From: Candidatus Giovannonibacteria bacterium
GTDB lineage: Bacteria > Patescibacteriota > Minisyncoccia > JACPKW01 > UBA11713
DNA length: 46,072 nucleotides
Direction of reading: 5' to 3'
NCBI GenBank assembly: GCA_016176285.1
Contig: JACOXM010000005.1
Location: 1-46,072, forward strand
Shown: positions 40,370 through 46,072 of the stretch, piece by piece
How the letters are laid out: the number at the start of each line of letters is the position of its first letter
Position numbering within the stretch: position 1 is the stretch's first letter
Made by a program: the position numbers and the translations under genes
Notes under the pieces: model-generated
Databases searched by the model: none
The model's input: the letters and a program-made list of their open reading frames with translations, nothing else
What the model was told of the DNA's origin: nothing

Positions 40370-41113
40370 ATGAGCCTTTTAGGCGCTATAATTCTCTCAT
40401 CTTTTGCGGCGGCTTTCGTTTCGCTTATCGGCGGGCTTTTGCCTATTTACAACGGCGATAAAGTGAAGGGTGCAACCCACTACGTCGTAAGTTTTGCGAT
40501 TGGCGCTCTTTTCAGCGTTTCTTTTTTAGATCTTCTCCCTGAAGCGATCGAGATGAGTTCGGTTGAATATGCTATGCCATTTGTCCTTGTTGGCGTTTTA
40601 TTTTTTTTCCTTTTGGAAAAATTTATTTTCTGGTACCACTGCCATGACGGCGAATGCCAAGTTCATGCTTATTCCTATTTGGTATTGTGGGGCGATTTTT
40701 TACATAATTTTGTAGATGGGATAATTTTAGGGCTGACTTTTCTTGTTGATATGCGGCTTGGTTTTATTACTACGATAGCCATCATTCTACATGAGATTCC
40801 CCAGGAAATAGGAGATTTTGGCATTTTGATGCATGGAGGCCTTTCGCGCTCGAAAGCGCTTTTATATAACTTCTTATCGGCCTTGTCCGTGGTAGCTGGA
40901 GGAATATTAACCTATTTTCTGGGAAGTTCCCTTGAGCCATTTTTACCTGCCTCCCTTGCAATGGTTGCGGGGGCGTTTATTTATTTGGCGGCCGTTGATT
41001 TGATGCCGGAACTTCACGAATCAACGAGACTTTCGCATTCCTTGATTCAAATCATATTTATCTTAGCCGGAGCGTTTTTTGTAATCGCTCCTGGATTTTT
41101 CCTCGGGCACTAA
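40370..41113 (+). CDS. ZIP family metal transporter
   Basis: Divalent-cation (zinc or iron) permease of 247 aa with eight hydrophobic segments. The binding-site helices are clear: FLHNFVDGIILGLTFL (HNxxD) near residues 116-131 and ILHEIPQEIGDFGILMHGG (HExPxExGD) near 139-157. A short His/Asp/Cys-rich loop, WYHCHDGECQVH, near 87-98 may bind metal. It converges on the rplT gene. Confidence 0.92.
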   Translation: MSLLGAIILSSFAAAFVSLIGGLLPIYNGDKVKGATHYVVSFAIGALFSVSFLDLLPEAIEMSSVEYAMPFVLVGVLFFFLLEKFIFWYHCHDGECQVHAYSYLVLWGDFLHNFVDGIILGLTFLVDMRLGFITTIAIILHEIPQEIGDFGILMHGGLSRSKALLYNFLSALSVVAGGILTYFLGSSLEPFLPASLAMVAGAFIYLAAVDLMPELHESTRLSHSLIQIIFILAGAFFVIAPGFFLGH

Positions 41114-41136
41114 TTAGCTGGAAAGGGAGAAATAGC

Positions 41137-41481
41137 TTATTTTACGGAGTCTACAAGTTTTTTAAAAGCCGCGGGATAATTTTGCGAAAGCTCGGCTAAA
41201 ATTTTTCTGTCGAGATCGATATTGGCTTTTTTAAGTTTGTTTATTAATACGCTGTAAGAAAGGCCGTTTTCCCTCGCTCCCGCATTTATTTTAACCTGCC
41301 AAAGTTTTCTAAAATTTCTTTTCTTTTTTCTCCTGTCTTGAAAAGAATTTTTTGCGGCGTGCAAAAGGCGCTCACGCGCAAGGCGTTCCTTGGATTTTCC
41401 TCCCCAGCGAAAACCTTTCGCTCTCTTTAATATTTTTTTTCTTTTTTTGAGGCCTATCGTTCCTCTTTTTACTCTTGGCAT
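41137..41481 (-). CDS. rplT: ribosomal protein bL20
   Basis: Early-assembling large-subunit protein; in E. coli it represses rpmI-rplT translation. The 114-aa product starts MPRVKRGTIGLKKRKKILKRAKGFRWGGK, contains RKKKRNFRKLWQVKINAGARENGLSYS and ends in DRKILAELSQNYPAAFKKLVD, all typical. It is the last gene of infC-rpmI-rplT. Confidence 0.96.
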   Translation of the reverse strand: MPRVKRGTIGLKKRKKILKRAKGFRWGGKSKERLARERLLHAAKNSFQDRRKKKRNFRKLWQVKINAGARENGLSYSVLINKLKKANIDLDRKILAELSQNYPAAFKKLVDSVK

Positions 41482-41490
41482 ATTTTTATA

Positions 41491-41685
41491 TTAATTCTTT
41501 TCAAATGGTAAAAAACGTTTAAGGGTTTTTCTTGGAATCACAAAATCAGCGAGCCCCTTCTGGTGGAGCTGTTTTACTCGTCTTGTTTTAGCATTGAAGT
41601 GGTTCTTTCCGGGAATCCTAACAAGAACCTTACCGCTACGCGTGACTCTCAAGCGTTTTGCAAATGATTTGTTTGTTTTCGGCAA
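41491..41685 (-). CDS. rpmI: ribosomal protein bL35
   Basis: Small basic large-subunit protein of 64 aa. MPKTNKSFAKRLRVTRSGKVLVRIPGKNHFNAKTRRVKQLHQKGLADF matches the family's K-rich opening and central NH(F/L)xxK(T/S) segment, and it lies in the fixed infC-rpmI-rplT order. Confidence 0.94.
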   Translation of the reverse strand: MPKTNKSFAKRLRVTRSGKVLVRIPGKNHFNAKTRRVKQLHQKGLADFVIPRKTLKRFLPFEKN

Positions 41686-41697
41686 TTTAGTTTTAAG

Positions 41698-42213
41698 TTA
41701 TTTCTTTTCTATTAGCACGTAGATTCCTCTTGGCCCCTGTTTTGGGCCTTCCGCGATTTTATAGTCCCTCGGTATAAAATGCAGTATTCGCTCTATTCTC
41801 CCGTTTATAAACTTTTTGTCAAGATATTTGGCCCTTCCCCGTAAAACCAGCTGGATTTTTACTTTATCGCCTTCTTCCAGGAATTCCCCGACTTTTTTCG
41901 CCTTCATCTCAAGATCGTGTTCGGATGTATTGATTCCGATCCTCATTTCCCTGACCTCCGTTGTGTGCGCCTTCTTGCCGGCCTCGCGCCTTTTTCTTTC
42001 TTCCTGATAGGACCATTTCCCGTAGTCCATTATTTTGACAACCGGCGGATTCGCGGTGGGAGAGATTTCAATCAGGTCTATTCCCTTTTCTCTTGCGACC
42101 CTCAAAGCTTCCGCTACATCAATTACTCCGTAATTTGTTCCGTCGTCCCCGATTGCCCGTACTGGGCTTGCGGTTATTTGGTTGTTTATTCTTACTTTTT
42201 GTTTGCTTGCCAA
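41698..42213 (-). CDS. infC: translation initiation factor IF-3
   Basis: Binds the small subunit and checks initiator tRNA-start codon pairing. The 171-aa product has the N-terminal RINNQITASPVRAIGDDGTNYGVIDVAEALRVAREKGIDLIEISPTANPPVVKIMDYGKW and the C-terminal EMRIGINTSEHDLEMKAKKVGEFLEEGDKVKIQL with RGRAK. It starts a minus-strand operon with its own probable promoter, back-to-back with the B12 module promoter. Confidence 0.96.
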   Translation of the reverse strand: MASKQKVRINNQITASPVRAIGDDGTNYGVIDVAEALRVAREKGIDLIEISPTANPPVVKIMDYGKWSYQEERKRREAGKKAHTTEVREMRIGINTSEHDLEMKAKKVGEFLEEGDKVKIQLVLRGRAKYLDKKFINGRIERILHFIPRDYKIAEGPKQGPRGIYVLIEKK

Positions 42214-42243
42214 ATAGTTAATTTAACTGATAAATGCCTTAAT

Positions 42244-42272
42244 ATCCTAGCATTTTAAATTAAAGTTATCCA
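42244..42272 (-). promoter_or_regulatory. possible infC promoter
   Basis: On the minus strand TGGATA (42267-42272), 17-nt spacer, TAGGAT (42244-42249) preceded by TGC. Confidence 0.4.
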
Positions 42273-42275
42273 CTT

Positions 42276-42305
42276 TTGCCAGTTGTTCGGAGACGAGACT
42301 ATAAT
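42276..42305 (+). promoter_or_regulatory. promoter of the B12 module
   Basis: TTGCCA (42276-42281), 18-nt spacer, perfect TATAAT (42300-42305). The start site near 42312 leaves about 13 nt to the GTG at 42325, too short for a cobalamin riboswitch downstream of it; no B12 box was seen in the leader. Confidence 0.65.
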
Positions 42306-42324
42306 AATTTAGTTAGAGAAAGTT

Positions 42325-42882
42325 GTGTCAAAGAACTGGCCAAAATTTGTACTTGGTTGGATTATTTCCTTCCTGGTGCGTTTGATTCCGTCGAGACCCC
42401 CAAATTTCGAGCCGGTTTTGAGCATACAGATGCCTTTCTCCAAGGCATATGGGTATCTCCCGGCTTTTTTCTTTGCTTTTTTTAATATAGCGCTATACGA
42501 CGCAGTTACGATGAGGGTAGGAGTATGGACTTGGATTACAGCTCTCATTTACGGGCTCCTCGGAATTTGGGGCTATATGTTTTTTAAAAAGAGAGAAAGT
42601 ACCGCCGGCAACTACCTCAAGTTTTCCATAATGGCAACGCTCGCTTATGATGCCCTAACGGGACTTTCCATAGGTCCTTTATTTTTTAACCAAACTTTCA
42701 CTGAAGCGCTTATCGGCCAAATACCCTTTACCATTTTTCATTTGCTTGGAAATGGGGCATTGGCTCTCTTGGTAAGCCCTTTGGTTTACCGGCTTGTTAC
42801 GGGGCAAAGCCCCATATTATTAATTAATTATGAGCAAGTAAAAATATGGAAACAGCCATCAACTCCCAAAAGTCGTCAGTAG
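42325..42882 (+). CDS. ECF S-component-like membrane protein (DUF6580-like)
   Basis: Integral membrane protein of 185 aa with five or six helices. The opening LIPSRPPNFEPVLSIQMPFSKAYGYLPAFFFAFFNIALYDAV resembles the DUF6580/ECF transporter substrate-binding subunit pattern. Located directly before an adenosylcobalamin-dependent reductase and a cobalamin adenosyltransferase, it may bind and import a cobamide precursor; this is inference from context. No energising ECF A/T subunits are in the window. The GTG start is chosen; its 3' end overlaps nrdJ by 37 nt. Confidence 0.65.
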   Translation: MSKNWPKFVLGWIISFLVRLIPSRPPNFEPVLSIQMPFSKAYGYLPAFFFAFFNIALYDAVTMRVGVWTWITALIYGLLGIWGYMFFKKRESTAGNYLKFSIMATLAYDALTGLSIGPLFFNQTFTEALIGQIPFTIFHLLGNGALALLVSPLVYRLVTGQSPILLINYEQVKIWKQPSTPKSRQ

Positions 42883-45125
42883 AAATAACGGAAATTAGGA
42901 AGCGCGACGGGAAAATTGTTCCCTTTGACCTTTCCAGAATTGAAAATGCTGTTTCCAGGGCTTTTCAAGTCACTAACGAGGGCGGCCAGAGTGAAGCAGG
43001 TTTGATTGCGAGAAGGGTTCATGATGTTTTGAGCCAATTAAAACAGAGGGACCTTAACTTTTTGCCGGCAGTCGAGCAAATACAGGATATGGTGGAAAAA
43101 GAACTCATAATTAATCAATTCCCCGAAACTGCTAAATCCTACATTTTATACAGAGAGAAGCATGCGATGAAGAGGAAGGAGGTCGGCGCGATACCTGAAA
43201 GATTGAGGGGCTTAGTAGACGGTAGCAAGAAATATTTTAAAAATCCTTTAGCTGAATTTATATACTACAGATCTTATGCAAGGTGGATCGAAGAGGAAAA
43301 CAGGCGCGAGACTTGGATCGAAACCGTGGACCGATATATGTCTTTTATGAAAGAGAAATTGGGGGATCGTTTGATGGAAGGCGAGTATTCCGAAGTCCGG
43401 GAAGGAATTTTAAACCACGATGCCATGCCTTCAATGCGCCTTATGCAGTTTTCGGGCACGGCGGCGAGATCCACCAATGTCTGCGCGTACAACTGCTCTT
43501 ATATTGCCCCTAAATGTTTTCAGGATTTCGCGGAAATAATATACATATCTATGTGCGGAACAGGCGTGGGGTGGTCCGTTGAGAGTGAAAACATCCAATC
43601 TCTGCCGCAGGTAAAGAGGCAAACAGGCAAGAAACACCCAACTTATGTTATTCCGGATAATAAAGAGGGCTGGGCGGATGCTTTATCTTTAGGGATGAAA
43701 ATTTGGTTCGAGGGGGAGGATATTGATTTTGATTTTTCCCGCCTGCGCCCCGCAGGCACGCGATTGAAAACAATGGGAGGAAAAAGCTCCGGGCCGGAAC
43801 CCTTGAGAAATCTTTTGGAGTTTACGCGCGAAAGGATTTTAAAAAAGCAGGGAAGAAGAATTTCAAATATAGATGCGCATGACATAATTTGCAAAATAGG
43901 GGATTGCGTGGTTTCGGGAGGAGTACGCAGAAGCGCCATGATTTCACTCTCGGACTTGGATGACGAATCAATACGCGACGCAAAGAAGGGACAATTCTAT
44001 GTGACTGATCCTCAAAGAAGTCTCGCGAACAACTCAACCGTTTACTGGCAAAGGCCGACTTCCGGCGAATTTTTCGATGAATGGACGGCATTAGTCAAAA
44101 GCGGAAGCGGGGAGAGAGGAATTTTTAACAGAGGCGGGCTTGCTAAAACATTGCCGCAAAGAAGACTCGAACAGTTTCATGGCGGGATTTATCCCTCATG
44201 GGGAACCAATCCTTGCGGGGAAATAGTTTTACAGTCAAAACAGTTCTGCAATTTAACGGAAGTTGTCGCGAGGGCGGAGGATACGGAAGAGACGCTTCTC
44301 AAAAAAGCCAGAATTGCGACCATATTGGGGACATACCAATCCATGCTCACTTACTTCCCATATCTTTCGAGGGAGTGGAGGGAGAATTGCGAGCAGGAAA
44401 GATTATTGGGAGTCTCAATCACGGGGCAGTGGGATTCACCGGCCGTAAGGAATGAGGCCACCCTCGCAAAAATCAAAGAAAGAATAGTTGAGATAAACAA
44501 AGAGTATGCAGAAAGATTCAATATTAATCAGTCTACGTGCACGACTTGCGTGAAGCCTTCCGGGACGGTTTCCCAGCTTGTGGACTGTGCTTCGGGCATG
44601 CATGCTAGGCACTCGCAATATTACATCAGAAGAATTCGAATTTCAGCAACGGATGCGCTTTTCAAAATGCTTAAGGACCAAGGCGTGCCGTATTACCCCG
44701 AAGTCGGGCAAACTATGGATAGCGCTACGACTTTTGTTCTGGAATTTCCAGTCAAAGCTCCGGAGGGCGCCATATTCCGCGATGACCTTTCCGCGATGGA
44801 TCAATTAAAACACTGGAAAAAAGTAAAAGAAAATTACACGGAGCATAACCCGTCCGTTACGGTTACCGTGGGAGACGATGAATGGATTTCGGTTGCGAAC
44901 TGGATTTATGAAAATTGGGATATAGTCGGGGGGCTTTCATTTCTTCCGCGCTCGAACCATGTTTACAGGCTTGCCCCATACGAAGCGATTAATAAAGAAG
45001 AATATGATACCCGTGCGGCTAAGCTTGGCCATGTTGATTTCTCGAAAATTTATACTTATGAGGTCGAAGACGAGACGGAATTAAAGCGCGAACTGGCCTG
45101 CGCGGGGGGCGTTTGCGAAATATAG
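42846..45125 (+). CDS. nrdJ: adenosylcobalamin-dependent ribonucleotide reductase (class II)
   Basis: Makes deoxyribonucleotides using adenosylcobalamin as radical source. An ATP-cone (ITEIRKRDGKIVPFDLSRIENAV) occupies the N-terminus. The barrel shows MCGTGVGWSVE, GGVRRSAMISL, NPCGEI and CNLTEVV, then TCVKPSGTVSQL. The C-terminal C752 and C757 (ACAGGVCEI) form the reducing pair expected for a monomeric triphosphate reductase of the Lactobacillus type; 759 aa fits. The adenosyltransferase gene follows immediately, with no gap. Confidence 0.95.
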   Translation: METAINSQKSSVEITEIRKRDGKIVPFDLSRIENAVSRAFQVTNEGGQSEAGLIARRVHDVLSQLKQRDLNFLPAVEQIQDMVEKELIINQFPETAKSYILYREKHAMKRKEVGAIPERLRGLVDGSKKYFKNPLAEFIYYRSYARWIEEENRRETWIETVDRYMSFMKEKLGDRLMEGEYSEVREGILNHDAMPSMRLMQFSGTAARSTNVCAYNCSYIAPKCFQDFAEIIYISMCGTGVGWSVESENIQSLPQVKRQTGKKHPTYVIPDNKEGWADALSLGMKIWFEGEDIDFDFSRLRPAGTRLKTMGGKSSGPEPLRNLLEFTRERILKKQGRRISNIDAHDIICKIGDCVVSGGVRRSAMISLSDLDDESIRDAKKGQFYVTDPQRSLANNSTVYWQRPTSGEFFDEWTALVKSGSGERGIFNRGGLAKTLPQRRLEQFHGGIYPSWGTNPCGEIVLQSKQFCNLTEVVARAEDTEETLLKKARIATILGTYQSMLTYFPYLSREWRENCEQERLLGVSITGQWDSPAVRNEATLAKIKERIVEINKEYAERFNINQSTCTTCVKPSGTVSQLVDCASGMHARHSQYYIRRIRISATDALFKMLKDQGVPYYPEVGQTMDSATTFVLEFPVKAPEGAIFRDDLSAMDQLKHWKKVKENYTEHNPSVTVTVGDDEWISVANWIYENWDIVGGLSFLPRSNHVYRLAPYEAINKEEYDTRAAKLGHVDFSKIYTYEVEDETELKRELACAGGVCEI

Positions 45126-45668
45126 ATGTATTGGACCGGCAAGGGAGATGACGGAACGACTAAGCTCTATAATTCTCCGTCTGGCTGCCGGATCTCTAAA
45201 GGTTCGAAAGTGATTGATGCGCTCGGATCGCTCGACGAGGTAAATTCTTATCTCGGCTTGTGTAAGGCGCTCGCGAAAAAAGAAAAACTGGATTTGGAAT
45301 CGTTTATCCATTCTTTGCAGGACCATCTTTTCACGGTCCAGGCGGAACTTGCAGGGGCAGAGCGCTCCGTAAATAAAGAAGCTCTGGAAAAAATGGAAGT
45401 AACGCTGAAAGAGCTTTCGGAAAAAATTCCGGAAATAAAATCTTTCTCTGTTGCGGGCGGAACGGAACTTTCCGCGCATTTCGATGTGGCGCGCACGATG
45501 GCAAGACGAGCGGAGAGAAAAATAATTGAACTAAAAGAATCAGGAGAGCGAACACTCGGCCCGGTGAGTTTGGCATTCATTAACCGCCTCTCAAGCGCGT
45601 GCTTCATTCTCGCGCGTTATGTAAACGTGCAAAAAGGTGTGGCCGAAATCCCACCGGAATACGATTAG
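45126..45668 (+). CDS. pduO: ATP:cob(I)alamin adenosyltransferase, PduO type
   Basis: Transfers the adenosyl group of ATP to cob(I)alamin, making the cofactor used by the reductase encoded just upstream. TGKGDDGTTKLYNSPSGCRISKGSKVIDALGSLDEVNSYLG is the P-loop-like N-terminus; FSVAGGTELSAHFDVARTMARRAERKI carries the conserved RR(A)ER cobalamin/ATP-site motif; and FINRLSSACFILARYVN the final one. At 180 aa it is a complete single-domain enzyme. Translation is likely coupled: ATG follows the nrdJ stop with no gap. Confidence 0.95.
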   Translation: MYWTGKGDDGTTKLYNSPSGCRISKGSKVIDALGSLDEVNSYLGLCKALAKKEKLDLESFIHSLQDHLFTVQAELAGAERSVNKEALEKMEVTLKELSEKIPEIKSFSVAGGTELSAHFDVARTMARRAERKIIELKESGERTLGPVSLAFINRLSSACFILARYVNVQKGVAEIPPEYD

Positions 45669-45691
45669 ATTTTAAAACCCGATATCAGTTA

Positions 45692-45719
45692 TTGACTAGC
45701 GCATAAAAAATGCTATTTT
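45692..45719 (+). promoter_or_regulatory. promoter of a short transcript
   Basis: TTGACT (45692-45697), 16-nt spacer, TATTTT preceded by TGC (extended -10). The transcript would begin near 45726. Confidence 0.55.
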
Positions 45720-45763
45720 GGTCATGAAAAAATACTCAATAAAAAGTACATAGAGGAGGAATT

Positions 45764-45796
45764 ATGGCCCGGAGTGAAAACGTGCGGGCTTTTTAA
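45764..45796 (+). other. 10-codon mini-ORF overlapping an intrinsic terminator
   Basis: ATG behind GAGGAGG gives MARSENVRAF. GCCCG (45767-45771) pairs with CGGGC (45785-45789), followed by TTTTT, so the ORF's stop lies in the terminator's T run. It may be a leader peptide or the end of a ~70-nt small RNA. Between 45669 and 45990 I see no larger gene. Confidence 0.4.
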
Positions 45797-45818
45797 TTTG
45801 GAAAAATGGTGGAGGCTA

Positions 45819-45917
45819 ATGAATGACGTTAGAACCTCTCTGAACCAAAACGAAAATATGATGTATATACTCGGTATTCAAGAATGTGTAAAAACATTTG
45901 AATCAAGGGTTGTCTAG
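45819..45917 (+). CDS. possible 32-aa ORF
   Basis: ATG after GGTGGAGG. The product MNDVRTSLNQ...FESRVV has no recognisable features. Kept only because of the ribosome site; a 10-base string GTTAGAACCT inside it (45828-45837) recurs at 45936-45945 downstream. Confidence 0.25.
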   Translation: MNDVRTSLNQNENMMYILGIQECVKTFESRVV

Positions 45918-45957
45918 GTGAGATACATGGAATAAGTTAGAACCTGTTGGTTTTTGG

Positions 45958-45994
45958 AAAAAAAAGCCGCACTAGTTAGTTGTCGGTGCGGCTT
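45958..45994 (-). terminator. strong terminator for the minus-strand gene at the right edge
   Basis: AAGCCGCAC (45964-45972) and GTGCGGCTT (45986-45994) pair over 9 bp. On the minus strand the helix is followed by a run of T residues (plus-strand A run 45958-45965). Confidence 0.8.
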
Positions 45995-46072
45995 CAGTTT
46001 ACTGCGGTAGCTTCGTTTTTGAAGATTCTGCCGGAGATGATGAAACTCAAGACAGAGATGACTATCGTGAGA
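45994..46072 (-). CDS. 3' end of a minus-strand membrane protein, partial
   Basis: An open minus-strand frame enters from the right edge and ends TGA at 45994. Its 25 visible residues contain a hydrophobic stretch (IVISVLSFIISG) followed by RIFKNEATAVN, like a C-terminal membrane helix. The terminator immediately after the stop supports a real gene. Family cannot be told from this fragment. Confidence 0.5.
   Translation of the reverse strand, partial: LTIVISVLSFIISGRIFKNEATAVN

Noticed and set aside
42214-42324. Cobalamin riboswitch before the B12 module
   Set aside because: The leader after the likely start site is only about 13 nt and no B12-box-like sequence is visible in the gap.
42846-42882. 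37-nt overlap of the membrane protein and nrdJ as a fusion or frameshift
   Set aside because: Both frames read cleanly: the ATP-cone begins soon after the nrdJ ATG and the membrane protein ends in a normal polar tail.

Overview
This window looks like a chromosomal segment of a candidate-phyla-radiation bacterium (Patescibacteria, probably a Parcubacteria-type lineage). The evidence is: one compact S10-spc ribosomal protein cluster with no rpmD (L30) between rpsE and rplO; very dense packing with many 1-40 nt gene overlaps; a B12-dependent class II ribonucleotide reductase; a DNA polymerase X with PHP domain, ComEC-type DNA uptake genes and a family 4 uracil-DNA glycosylase; and several small protein families typical of that group. 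TGA is used as a stop throughout, so the standard bacterial code applies, not the Gracilibacteria code. The phylum call is inference from gene content; no 16S rRNA is present.

Layout. 1-4.9 kb: membrane and small proteins, a SpoU/TrmH methyltransferase, DoxX, a YkuK-like protein, three tRNAs (Arg-CCG, Pro-GGG, Lys-CTT on the minus strand), rpmB and a site-2 protease. 4.9-8.0 kb: str operon (rpsL, rpsG, fusA). 8.0-9.3 kb: a PaaX/Cas2-like winged-helix regulator bracketed by two copies of a 36-bp operator-like repeat, then a small membrane protein. 9.3-21.9 kb: tuf, rpsJ and the S10-spc cluster through rplO, secY, an adenylate-kinase-like gene and map, ended by an intrinsic terminator. 21.9-26.0 kb: glycosyltransferase, GalT-like transferase, DedA, tpiA and a short pgk. 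26.1-29.5 kb: an accessory stretch with hicB, a frameshifted hicA, a broken 5' fragment of a zinc-ribbon gene, a GIY-YIG protein, a full-length zinc-ribbon protein, a PD-(D/E)XK nuclease and a structured intergenic element. 29.6-41.1 kb: RNase H, ComEC split into two genes, ndk, a beta-CASP nuclease, a SLOG protein, an amino-acid permease, a cysteine-free uracil-DNA glycosylase, polX, an unknown protein, Nudix, MGMT-like and ZIP. 41.1-42.2 kb (minus strand): infC-rpmI-rplT. 42.3-45.7 kb: a probable B12 module (S-component-like membrane protein, adenosylcobalamin-dependent reductase, cobalamin adenosyltransferase). The last 400 bases hold small transcripts, terminators and the 3' end of a minus-strand membrane protein gene.

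The most notable things not explained by ordinary annotation are: (1) two copies of a stem-loop element (4210-4279 and 29420-29489) whose helices differ by compensatory changes; (2) the regulator gene flanked by matching operator-like repeats; (3) extended -10 boxes placed 6-8 nt before start codons, suggesting leaderless mRNAs, two of them sharing bases with the upstream TGA stop; (4) the broken hicA and the zinc-ribbon fragment beside a GIY-YIG gene; (5) loss of otherwise conserved metal-binding residues in the uracil-DNA glycosylase and in the PolX PHP domain; (6) the compact B12 module. All assignments come from reading the sequence and knowledge of protein families; no database search was run.
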